The notes under the pieces are model-generated. The model made no database searches, had not been told where the DNA came from, and saw only the letters and a list, made by a program, of their open reading frames with translations. Shown in pieces: positions 46,594 to 54,141 of a DNA stretch of 64,000 bases; positions within the stretch are counted from its first letter, which is position 1, and each line of letters starts with the position of its first letter. The stretch is from assembly GCF_014195655.1 (NCBI RefSeq), contig NZ_JACICD010000004.1:310001-374000 (forward strand). The letters run 5' to 3'. The DNA comes from Ancylobacter tetraedralis (lineage in GTDB: Bacteria; Pseudomonadota; Alphaproteobacteria; Rhizobiales; Xanthobacteraceae). Both the position numbers and the translations under genes were made by a program.

Positions 46594-47364
46594 ATGCTGA
46601 ACGAGCGCCCCGTGATCGAGGTCCGGCACGCCCGCAAGAGCTACGGCGCGGTCGAGGTCCTGAGGGATGTCAGCCTCAAGGTACGCAAAGGCGAGATCGT
46701 GGCCATCATCGGCCCGTCCGGCTCGGGCAAATCGACACTTCTGCGCGCTATCAACAATCTCGATCCGCTCACCGGCGGCGAGGTGTGGCTGGAAGATACC
46801 CAGGTCAACGAGGCGCTGCCTCCGCGCCGCTACGAGGCGCATATCAACCGGGTGCGGCAGGACATCGGCATGGTGTTCCAGCACTTCAACCTGTTTCCGC
46901 ACCTCTCGGTGCGGGGCAACATCACGCTGGCGCCGATGATGCTCAAGGGCATCGGCCGGAAGGAAGCGGACGAACTCGCCGAGCAGCAACTCGCCCGGGT
47001 CGGCCTGAGTGATCGCGTCGATTTCATGCCGAGCCAGCTCTCCGGCGGTCAGAAGCAGCGCGTCGCCATTGCCCGGGCGCTGGCGATGAAGCCCAAGGTG
47101 ATGCTGTTCGACGAGGCGACATCGGCCCTTGACCCGGAACTGGTCGAGGAGGTCAACCTCGTAATGAAGCAGCTGGCAGAAGAGCACATGACGATGATCA
47201 TCGTCACCCATGAGATGGGCTTCGCCCAGGATGTCTGCGACCGGGTGCTGTTCATGGATCGGGGGCTGGTGGTCGAGCAAGGCCCGCCCGACGTTGTCTT
47301 CCGCCAGCCGCGCCACGAGCGTACCCGCGCCTTCCTGCGCAAGCACCTTCAGCTGCGCGACTGA
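46594..47364 (+). CDS. Polar amino acid ABC transporter ATP-binding protein
   Basis: The ATPase of about 256 residues has Walker [11 protein letters not shown]-loop [11 protein letters not shown], signature LSGGQKQR, Walker [13 protein letters not shown] and H-loop VTHEMGFA. The ATG at 46594 follows the strong site AGGAGGTCCGG; ATG 46564 and GTG 46558 are in-frame alternatives. It completes the importer of the amine island. Confidence 0.88.
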   Translation: MLNERPVIEVRHARKSYGAVEVLRDVSLKVRKGEIVAIIGPSGSGKSTLLRAINNLDPLTGGEVWLEDTQVNEALPPRRYEAHINRVRQDIGMVFQHFNLFPHLSVRGNITLAPMMLKGIGRKEADELAEQQLARVGLSDRVDFMPSQLSGGQKQRVAIARALAMKPKVMLFDEATSALDPELVEEVNLVMKQLAEEHMTMIIVTHEMGFAQDVCDRVLFMDRGLVVEQGPPDVVFRQPRHERTRAFLRKHLQLRD

Positions 47365-47494
47365 CCGCGATCCGGCCGCTGCCGCCTGTCGGGGGCGTTC
47401 TGTTCGTCCACTGGTCGGTGGAATCGCATGCCGGGGGGAGGGCGTACCGCGCAGGCCGGCGAGGGTGGCGGAGCGGGAACGCGCGCGGCCTGTG

Positions 47495-47520
47495 CCGTCA
47501 GCCGTCAGCCGTCAGCCGTC
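47495..47520. repeat. 7-bp tandem repeat at the end of the cNMP-domain ABC gene
   Basis: CCGTCAG is repeated three times plus a partial copy. The stop codon of the minus-strand ABC gene lies in the third copy. A 7-bp unit puts stop codons in successive frames, so copy-number change would alter the protein tail only slightly. Confidence 0.7.
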
Positions 47521-50500
47521 TCGCCCCTGTCGGCGGACGGTGGCGAGATTGTCCTGCAGGCGCCGCGCCATGAGGCGCATGACGGACAGCGCCATGGGCG
47601 GGAATTCGGTGAGCAGCGCCAGAAACACGTCCTTGCGCAGTTCCAGGGCCTCGATCGGCGCGGTGGCAAGAATGGTCGCCGAGCGGGGGTCACCGGTGAC
47701 GAGGCCCATCTCGCCGATGATGGCGTGTGGCACCACGCGCGAGGCACGGACCGGCGGCCCGCCATCGGTCTCGATCAGCACATCGGCCGTGCCCGACAGC
47801 AGGACATAGGCGGCATCGGCTTCGTCGCCCTGCCGGAACAGCACCTCCCCTTGGGCGAAGGTGACGCGCTCGCTGGTGAAGGCGAGCAGCTTGAGCTGCG
47901 CGATGTCGAGATCGGTGAAGATGGTGACCGATCGCAGGGCGCGGATTTCCTCCTCGCGATCGGGCGTCACCCCCGGCTCCGTCGATCCGCTCGCCGAAGG
48001 AGCCGGCGCCTCCTGCGGTAGCGCGGCCCCGGCCGCGTCCTGCACGCCGGCGAGCCGCGCGCCCGTGAACGCCACGGTCAGGTCGTAGCCGTGGTCCGGG
48101 CCGATATCGCCGCTGGCGACGATCAGCGTCCGGCCGGCCATCGCGGCCCGGATGCGGTCGAGGATGAGCCGCGCCTCGGTCCGGCTGAAGGCGCTCAGCG
48201 CATTGTTGAGGATGAGCAGTTCGGGCTGCTTGATGAGGCCGCGCGCCAGCGCCAGCTGGGCCTTCATGGCGGGAAAGAGCAGGCGCCCGCCATAGCCGGC
48301 CGGCTGGTCGAGGCCGAAGCGATAGACATCGGCGTCGAGGGCGAACTCTTCCAGCGTGTCGCGGATCGCCTCGTCGGCCGTCTCATGCGCCAGCAGCCCG
48401 AACAGCAGGTTGTCGCGCAGGGGCGCGGCGGCGCAATAGCGCTGGGGATCGTAGAAGACGATGGAAGGCGCGGGCTCCGGGGCGATCCGTTCGCGGAAGG
48501 CGGCCCGCGCCGCCAGCAGCCGGCCCTCGATGGCGCCATCCAGCAGGCCGAGGCGATGGCGCGGCTCGATATAGAGAAAGGCCAGCCCAATCAGTCGCGT
48601 GTGGTCGGCCTCGGCGGCGGCGCCGGCCTCGAAACGCGCGAGCAACTCGCGGTAGCCTTGCAGGTCTTCCGCCGCGATGAAGGAAAACCGCTCGAACAGC
48701 ACATGGCCGGGTGAGAGGTCGCGGAAGATTTCCAGAATCGTCGCCGCCATGCGCCGGCCGATGCCGACCAGCGGCTCGACGAGGTCGAGGCCGGCGAGCA
48801 CGGAGCGCAGCGGCGCGTGGTCGGCAAGGCGCTCGCCGATCAGCGCGGGATCGCTCGGCACGCCGAACAGGATGTTCTCGGCAATGCTGGCGTTGCGCGC
48901 ATAGCGCGCGGGATCATACGGCTCGATCGCCGCCCCGGCGCCGCGCGCGGCGAGCTTCGCGCGAATGCGGCCGCGGATCTCGGGGGTGCGCGCCACCAGT
49001 TCGGGCGCCGCGTCGACATCCAGCTTGCGGGAGAGGCCGAGGCGGAAGACCGGTTCGGCCAGACCGACGATGCGCAGCACATCGAGCAGCTTGCGCGCGA
49101 GTTCGGCCTCATCGGCGGCCTGCGCGCGGGACGGATCGATCGACCAGCCGAGCGGGTGCGCGCCGCCCGTCTCCGCCCGCCGCAGGCTGTAGAGAATGTT
49201 GTCGCGCAGCGTGCCGTCGAGCACCACCGGCTCGGGCCCGACATAGGCGATCAGCCGCCCGCGCGTTGTACGCGACAGGCTGGAAAGCGCGACGCCGGCG
49301 AGGGTCAGCGTGCCCTCGCTCGCGCTCAGGCTCCCGCCCAGCAGTTGCGCGAGGACACCCGCTCCCTCGCTCGCCTCGCCGCGCAGGGCAATATGCTTCT
49401 GCAGCGGGAGCGACAGCGAGATGCGATCCAGCACGCAGTCGCCGGCCGGATTGACGACGGTGAGCGCGCGCGCGGCGATCCGTCCCGCGACCGGCATCCC
49501 CGGCAATTGGCACGCGGCAGCGTGGCCCGCCGCAGCCTGCATCCCCGCCGCCTCCTCGCCGCCCGCGCCATCGCCGGGGAAATCGTCGCCCTGCAGGCCG
49601 AAATGTTCGACCACCTGATGAAACTTCACCTCGACATCCAGCCGCTGCTGGTCCCAGTCGATGAGTTCCTTGATCGGCGAGGGCAGGTCGCGATAGGCGG
49701 CGATGACGGCGATGAGCTGGCCCAGATCCAGATGCCCGGTCAGCGCGAAATAACCCCCGACGGCGTAGAACAGGAAGGGTGTGATCTGCGCCAGCAGGTT
49801 GTTGAGCATCTTGACCGCGAATTTGCGCTCATACAGCCGGTAGCGGATGCCGAAGAGCTGCTCCAGCCGTTGCGCCACCTGTCCCTTCTCGACCGCCGCC
49901 GTGCCATGATTGGCGATCTCGCCGATGCTCTCCACCACCTCGCCGATCTTTCCGGCAAAGGCGCGCGAGACGATCTGGCGCTGCTTGCCCAGCCGGATCT
50001 GCTCGCGCCGCAGCCGGGGGATGATCAGCCCCTGCACGAGGATCATGCTGGCGGCGATCACCCCGAGCGGCACGTTCTGCACCAGGATGAAGGCCAGCGC
50101 GGTCAGCGCCTGCCCGCCGAGAAACACCGGCTGCACGAAAGCGTCGCCGACAAAGCCGCCGATCGGTTCCACCTCATCCTTGATGACGGTGGCCGCCTCG
50201 GACGGCTTGATGCGCTGGAGTGTCTCGGGCTTGAAACTCAGCAGGGCGGAGAACAGGTCGAAGCGCAGGCGCTGCAGCAGCCGCTCGCCCAGCGCTCCCT
50301 TGCGCATGTTCACGACATATTTGAACAGCCCGTTGATCAGCACCAGCAGCAGGAACAGGCCGGACAGCGCGAACAGATAGGACAGCCGGTCGAGCCACAG
50401 CCCTTCGAACAGCGTGCGCGGGCCGCCGAGGCCTGCCGGCAGGTTCACCGCGACATGGAACAGCCGGGCGATGGACTGGCCGTCCGGGAAGGCACGCCCC

Positions 50501-50637
50501 TGCAGCGCATCGGCGATGATGTATTTCGGAAGGTCCAGAGATAGATAGTAGAAGGGGAGAGAGAAGAGAACGACGGCAAGTATCTTGATCTGCTCGCGCT
50601 TGCTGTTCTTCCAGATATAACCAAAAATATTGATCAT
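47512..50637 (-). CDS. ABC exporter with degenerate nucleotide-binding domain and C-terminal cyclic-nucleotide-binding domain
   Basis: The 1041-residue protein has an ABC-exporter membrane domain (about 15-340), an enlarged nucleotide-binding region (about 385-860) and a Crp-type cNMP-binding domain (about 905-1030; VPHAIIGEMGLVTGDPRSATI). The ATPase landmarks are broken. The Walker A position reads RGEASEGAGV without the Lys. The usual LSGGQ region reads GGRLLFPAMK. Walker B ends LLILNNALSAFS, with Asn-Asn for Asp-Glu. Three Q-loop-flank copies occur (TLRDNILYSL near 475, SIAENILFGV near 583, PLRDNLLFGLL near 740). It may be a channel-like or regulatory exporter gated by cyclic nucleotide, or may need a partner ATPase. 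It is the last minus-strand gene of the YcaO/TfuA locus. Confidence 0.82.
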   Translation of the reverse strand: MINIFGYIWKNSKREQIKILAVVLFSLPFYYLSLDLPKYIIADALQGRAFPDGQSIARLFHVAVNLPAGLGGPRTLFEGLWLDRLSYLFALSGLFLLLVLINGLFKYVVNMRKGALGERLLQRLRFDLFSALLSFKPETLQRIKPSEAATVIKDEVEPIGGFVGDAFVQPVFLGGQALTALAFILVQNVPLGVIAASMILVQGLIIPRLRREQIRLGKQRQIVSRAFAGKIGEVVESIGEIANHGTAAVEKGQVAQRLEQLFGIRYRLYERKFAVKMLNNLLAQITPFLFYAVGGYFALTGHLDLGQLIAVIAAYRDLPSPIKELIDWDQQRLDVEVKFHQVVEHFGLQGDDFPGDGAGGEEAAGMQAAAGHAAACQLPGMPVAGRIAARALTVVNPAGDCVLDRISLSLPLQKHIALRGEASEGAGVLAQLLGGSLSASEGTLTLAGVALSSLSRTTRGRLIAYVGPEPVVLDGTLRDNILYSLRRAETGGAHPLGWSIDPSRAQAADEAELARKLLDVLRIVGLAEPVFRLGLSRKLDVDAAPELVARTPEIRGRIRAKLAARGAGAAIEPYDPARYARNASIAENILFGVPSDPALIGERLADHAPLRSVLAGLDLVEPLVGIGRRMAATILEIFRDLSPGHVLFERFSFIAAEDLQGYRELLARFEAGAAAEADHTRLIGLAFLYIEPRHRLGLLDGAIEGRLLAARAAFRERIAPEPAPSIVFYDPQRYCAAAPLRDNLLFGLLAHETADEAIRDTLEEFALDADVYRFGLDQPAGYGGRLLFPAMKAQLALARGLIKQPELLILNNALSAFSRTEARLILDRIRAAMAGRTLIVASGDIGPDHGYDLTVAFTGARLAGVQDAAGAALPQEAPAPSASGSTEPGVTPDREEEIRALRSVTIFTDLDIAQLKLLAFTSERVTFAQGEVLFRQGDEADAAYVLLSGTADVLIETDGGPPVRASRVVPHAIIGEMGLVTGDPRSATILATAPIEALELRKDVFLALLTEFPPMALSVMRLMARRLQDNLATVRRQGRDG

Positions 50638-50985
50638 ATCTCTATTGCTTCGTCATGCAGCCACGGGCGCCGGCCGGGACAGGCGGCCGCACATGGACCG
50701 GCGGGCGATGCGCCCTCCCGGCGGTCGGCTCTCCAGCGGAAGACCCTGCAAATGCTCCACGGCGCATCTTCCGTTCCGCGCGGCTTTACCGGAGCAGGAT
50801 ATCAGATGAACGCGATGCGTGGCAGCGAAAGCGGCTGTCGCGGAGACAGTGTATATATGCCGTAAGGGAATATATTCCGGCCGGCAGCGTTCGCGGGATG
50901 CTTTACAGAACAGGCCGGCGGCCGCATGCTCGGGCTGTGCCACCATGGCGCGCGTGACGCTATTCGCGGTTGGGAGGAGGCTCTG
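50638..50985. other. Divergent promoter region between the ABC exporter and the 111-residue gene
   Basis: These 348 bp hold no clear gene. The left part is AT-rich near the exporter start, and the perfect palindrome at 50867-50878 lies on the right side. Confidence 0.5.
50867..50878. promoter_or_regulatory. 12-bp palindrome, candidate operator
   Basis: GGAATATATTCC is a perfect palindrome 107 bp upstream of the 111-residue gene, in an AT-rich island (GTGTATATATGC just upstream) that looks like a promoter. Confidence 0.5.
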
Positions 50986-51321
50986 ATGACGGTGAGCGTC
51001 AAGCTGATCGCGGCCGGCTCGCCCAAATGGGTGGTCGTTCACGACATCGCGCAGTTTCTCGATCCCGTGGAAAAATACGATGGAGACCTCGCCGGTTCAG
51101 GCGAGGTGTCCTTCACCATCCGGGAAGAGGGAGGGCTCGGCGGGCTGCTGAAGGGCCGGCTGCGCCTCCGCGCCGCGCGATGGCAGTCCGGCCCCCGGCC
51201 GGTGGACGGCAATGGCTGGAAGGAGACGGAACTGCCCATCCTCGACGATGGCCGACCTCTCGAAATCGATGACAGCTTCGTGCTGCGCGAGGAAAAGCCC
51301 GACACCAAGACCCGCAGCTGA
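50986..51321 (+). CDS. Unrecognised 111-residue protein in the YcaO/TfuA locus
   Basis: The protein begins MTVSVKLIAAGSPKWVVV after a GGGAGGAGG ribosome site. It has no signal peptide, membrane segment or Cys. Predicted strands (KWVVVHDIAQFLD; GEVSFTIREEGGL) suggest a small beta-rich domain, and the C-terminal tail is charged (FVLREEKPDTKTRS). It is the only plus-strand gene in the locus. I do not recognise the family. It could be a substrate or accessory protein of the YcaO/TfuA pair, but nothing in the sequence proves this. Confidence 0.65.
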   Translation: MTVSVKLIAAGSPKWVVVHDIAQFLDPVEKYDGDLAGSGEVSFTIREEGGLGGLLKGRLRLRAARWQSGPRPVDGNGWKETELPILDDGRPLEIDDSFVLREEKPDTKTRS

Positions 51322-51346
51322 CGGCGCCGCCTTGCCGCCACGAGGC

Positions 51347-51375
51347 TTGCTGGCAAGAGGATTGCTGGCAAGAGG
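51347..51375. repeat. 15-bp tandem repeat between convergent genes
   Basis: TTGCTGGCAAGAGG occurs at 51347-51360 and 51362-51375, and a degenerate third copy follows from 51377. Each unit contains the small inverted repeat TTGC-TG-GCAA, so the array can form alternative hairpins in the gap between two converging genes. Confidence 0.6.
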
Positions 51376-51434
51376 TTTGCAGGCGCGGGCTTGATGGCGC
51401 GCGTCGGCGGGAGCCACGCGCGCCATCGGCACGT

Positions 51435-51962
51435 TCACCCGCCGCTGCGGTTGAGCTTCCCGCCGCGATGGGCCAGTTCCATGTGGTTGCCATAGGTGTT
51501 GGGCGGCCGGTTGCCCGGCAGGTTGGCCGTCAGCACCAGATCCTCGGCCAGTCCGACGGAGGTCGCCACTTCGAGAAGCATGGTCTTGGCGGTGATGCGC
51601 CACATCTTGTAGGGCGGATTGAAGCCCTCGAAGCCGCAGCCCTGCGCGTTGGCCTCCTCGCTGGCCGGCGCGAACAGCAGGAGGCGCGGCTTGTCGAAGC
51701 GGTAGCAGCCGCCCTCATAGGCATAGCCATAGGCGACGATGATCGAAACCCGGTCGCGCTCCACCGGCTTGGTGCCCAGCGCGTCGCCGGTCTTCTGCAC
51801 CAGAAGGCGCAGCGCGATGGTGGATTGCTGCACCGTGACCTCGGAATCGAAGGGGATCTCGGCGAAATCGTGCTTGTCGTTGAGCTTCACCCCGTAAAGC
51901 AGGATCTCGTTCGGCTTGTACACGGGCGCCCCTGACGGCGCGGGTATCATCTCGGATGGCAT
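51435..51962 (-). CDS. Unrecognised 175-residue protein in the YcaO/TfuA locus
   Basis: The protein begins MPSEMIPAPSGAPVYKPNEILLYGVKLND, preceded by GGAGGAACG about ten bases upstream. It has two cysteines (GGCYR, QGCGF), many aromatic residues in the middle (AYGYAYEGGCYRFDKPRLLLF) and a Gly/Asn/Arg-rich C-terminus. No signal peptide or catalytic motif is seen. It lies 82 bp downstream of the metalloprotease gene on the same strand. As a conserved-looking small protein with Cys and no known fold, it is one candidate substrate for YcaO/TfuA. Its true function is unknown. Confidence 0.7.
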   Translation of the reverse strand: MPSEMIPAPSGAPVYKPNEILLYGVKLNDKHDFAEIPFDSEVTVQQSTIALRLLVQKTGDALGTKPVERDRVSIIVAYGYAYEGGCYRFDKPRLLLFAPASEEANAQGCGFEGFNPPYKMWRITAKTMLLEVATSVGLAEDLVLTANLPGNRPPNTYGNHMELAHRGGKLNRSGG

Positions 51963-52044
51963 GGTGGTCGTTCCTCCGTTGTTTCCGCACGGACCTGCGG
52001 TCCGTTCCCCCTCAAAGGCGTGAGACCGCGGCTCCCTCCGGCGC

Positions 52045-53241
52045 CTAGAGAATGCCGCGCCAGGCGAAGCAGACTTCGAAACGATCGGCGAAGCGCCGCG
52101 TGGCGCTGGCGTCGGCGACATCGATCATCGCCTCGGCGGCCGCGGCGAAGGTCAGCCGGGCGGGATCGAGCACGCGCCATGAGCCCGCGAGCACCTCGCC
52201 GAGAATATCGCGGGCCTCCTCCAGAATAGATTTCACCGCGAAATGGCGCCGTTCATAGTCGCCGAGCGAGGCGGAGAGTTCCTCCTCCAGCCGCTCCTCC
52301 GACAGTTCGTTGCGCAGGTTCCAGAACTCGCGCGGATCGAGATCCGACAGGCCGCGCTCGAACAGCAGCACCTGGTAGATCTCGATCAGCGCATCGAACA
52401 GGGCACCGGCAAAGGGTTTGGACCGGTCGTGCACCTCGCGGCCGACGTCAGCCATGGTCAGCGAGTGGTTGAAGCGGCGCACCTGCTGCTCGTCGCTCAG
52501 CTCGGCGAAGCGGTCGAGTTCGTTGGTCAGCAGCAGGTTGCCGCGCGTGCGCCGCAGGATGAGGTCGAGCGAGGTGTCGAAATGCAGCAGACCGATCAGC
52601 GCGATGAAGTCGGAAACCGCCTCGTGATAGGCGTAATATTCATGCGGCGGGTTGCGGCTCGGCAGGCCCATCGTGCCGAACAGCACGAGATGGCCAATCT
52701 CATGCGCCACCGCGTCGAAATTGAGCGCGAAGGGCTGCGGCTCGCCGCGCGAGGCATCCTCGCCCAGTTCGAGAAAGCCGAAGCCCGATTGCGCGTTGCT
52801 CCAGCTCAGCCGCGGCACGATTTCCAGTCGCGGGTAGGTGGACTGGAAGAACCAGGGAATTTCCGCGCCCCAATAGCTCTCGCAGATGTCGAGCACGCGC
52901 CGCACGCAGGCGAAGACATGCGCCGCCTGAAACTCCCGCGAGCCGATGGCGAGATGATCGAAATGCCCGTCCGGCCCGGCGCTGGCGGGCGGATGCAGGC
53001 CGCCGGAAAAGGGCGGGAGATAGGGGTAGAGGTAGGGCGTCTTGGCGCTGATGGGATCGACCACATACATGCGCCGGTCCGCCGGCCCGGTCGTCACGCC
53101 GCCCAGCGGTGTCGAGAGCCACACCATCTCCGGCCGCTCATAGCCGGGGATGAAGGGAGGCTGCGGAAAAATGAGGAAACGCGTGCCGAGCCGGGCGATG
53201 TCGGCCCGCCTGTCCGAACGCACTGCGTTCTCGCCGTACAT
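52045..53241 (-). CDS. M4-like (gluzincin) zinc metalloprotease
   Basis: The 398-residue protein has a zinc site AVAHEIGHLVLFG (His180, Glu181, His184) and a downstream EAVSD (Glu207, Asp211). HEXXH followed by ExxxD about 20 residues later is the pattern of thermolysin-type (M4) gluzincins. There is no signal peptide, so it is probably cytoplasmic. It lies between the TfuA gene and the 175-residue protein gene. In a peptide-modification locus a cytoplasmic protease could remove a leader peptide; this is inference. Overall similarity to M4 outside the zinc site is not obvious. Confidence 0.72.
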   Translation of the reverse strand: MYGENAVRSDRRADIARLGTRFLIFPQPPFIPGYERPEMVWLSTPLGGVTTGPADRRMYVVDPISAKTPYLYPYLPPFSGGLHPPASAGPDGHFDHLAIGSREFQAAHVFACVRRVLDICESYWGAEIPWFFQSTYPRLEIVPRLSWSNAQSGFGFLELGEDASRGEPQPFALNFDAVAHEIGHLVLFGTMGLPSRNPPHEYYAYHEAVSDFIALIGLLHFDTSLDLILRRTRGNLLLTNELDRFAELSDEQQVRRFNHSLTMADVGREVHDRSKPFAGALFDALIEIYQVLLFERGLSDLDPREFWNLRNELSEERLEEELSASLGDYERRHFAVKSILEEARDILGEVLAGSWRVLDPARLTFAAAAEAMIDVADASATRRFADRFEVCFAWRGIL

Positions 53242-53370
53242 CGGTGGCCTCCACCCAGCGTTGCGACATCTTGCACAGCAATGGCGCCGGTGTCACGACG
53301 CGACTTCACTTTGCGGAAAGCCGGTGCCGCGTGAGGCTTGGCGTGGGAGGCCGCGGCTGGCCAACCGGCT

Positions 53371-54141
53371 CTACCGGAGGAAGTCGTCGGGCCGCAGGCC
53401 GGCGGCATCGAGGTCCTGCGCGAAGGCTTCCGTCATGCGGAAGGCCGGGCGATGGGCGAGCGGGCGCAACAGGTAGGGCGCGGCCGCCAGCCGGCGCAGG
53501 AGTCCGAGCGCATCCGCCCGCTTCTGGTCGATCGCGTTCGTGGGCCACCACTGCTCGAACCGATCCAGCCCGGCCCTGTCCGCATCCTTTAGCGCGAGGC
53601 GGGCCGCCGCGATGATCGTGGGGTAGTGGCGATCGATGAAATAGGTCGCGCGCGCCGCCGCCTCCAGCGCCCGCTGCTGCTCGCGCGAGACGATGCCGGC
53701 GCGGCGGGCGGCGCGCAGGGTCAGGCGGATGTTGATGAGCGCCTCGCTCAGCGAGCCGGCACCGAGTTCGAGCGGCATCATCGCCACCGCCACCTCGTCG
53801 TCATCGGCGAGCGGCGTGAGGGCATACCAGCGATAGATGACGCCATGGCCCTGCATGCCGACCGCGCCAAGCTCCGCCGCCCGCAGCGCGCCCATGCTCG
53901 CCGCGCCGAATACCGGAATGCCCTGCGCGAGCGTCCAGAGAATTTCCTTGTGCCGCACCGCCGGCACGCGGGCGAAAGAGCCGTCGATCAGCACCACCGC
54001 GCGCGGCCTGTCGTCCCGCACGGCTTGTGCCAATGCGCCCTGCTCGGCGGGCGGCAGGTAGGTGGCATCGAGGCACGCTGCCGCCTCCTCGTGCGGCAAA
54101 GTGGGGCCGAGGAAGACGATGATGTCGCCCGACGCGGTCAT
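53371..54141 (-). CDS. tfuA: TfuA-like protein
   Basis: The 256-residue protein has the TfuA hallmark FGAASMGALRAAELGAVGMQGHGVIYRWY and an N-terminal IIVFLGPTLPHEEA. TfuA partners YcaO in trifolitoxin synthesis and in backbone thioamidation, where it is thought to deliver sulfide. Its start overlaps the ycaO stop by ATGA, as in many YcaO-TfuA pairs, so the two are probably made in equal amounts. Confidence 0.9.
   Translation of the reverse strand: MTASGDIIVFLGPTLPHEEAAACLDATYLPPAEQGALAQAVRDDRPRAVVLIDGSFARVPAVRHKEILWTLAQGIPVFGAASMGALRAAELGAVGMQGHGVIYRWYALTPLADDDEVAVAMMPLELGAGSLSEALINIRLTLRAARRAGIVSREQQRALEAAARATYFIDRHYPTIIAAARLALKDADRAGLDRFEQWWPTNAIDQKRADALGLLRRLAAAPYLLRPLAHRPAFRMTEAFAQDLDAAGLRPDDFLR

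Noticed and set aside
51347..51390. Possible CRISPR-like repeat array
   Set aside because: Units are 15 bp, contiguous and without spacers; no cas genes are present.
51097..51603. A minus-strand frame with a repeated LASKP-like pentapeptide
   Set aside because: The repeat is the antisense reading of the 15-bp tandem array between two better genes; the frame overlaps both of them.
53094..53408. A small minus-strand frame in the tfuA-protease gap as a possible RiPP precursor
   Set aside because: It overlaps both flanking genes, has no ribosome site, and lacks a leader-core pattern.
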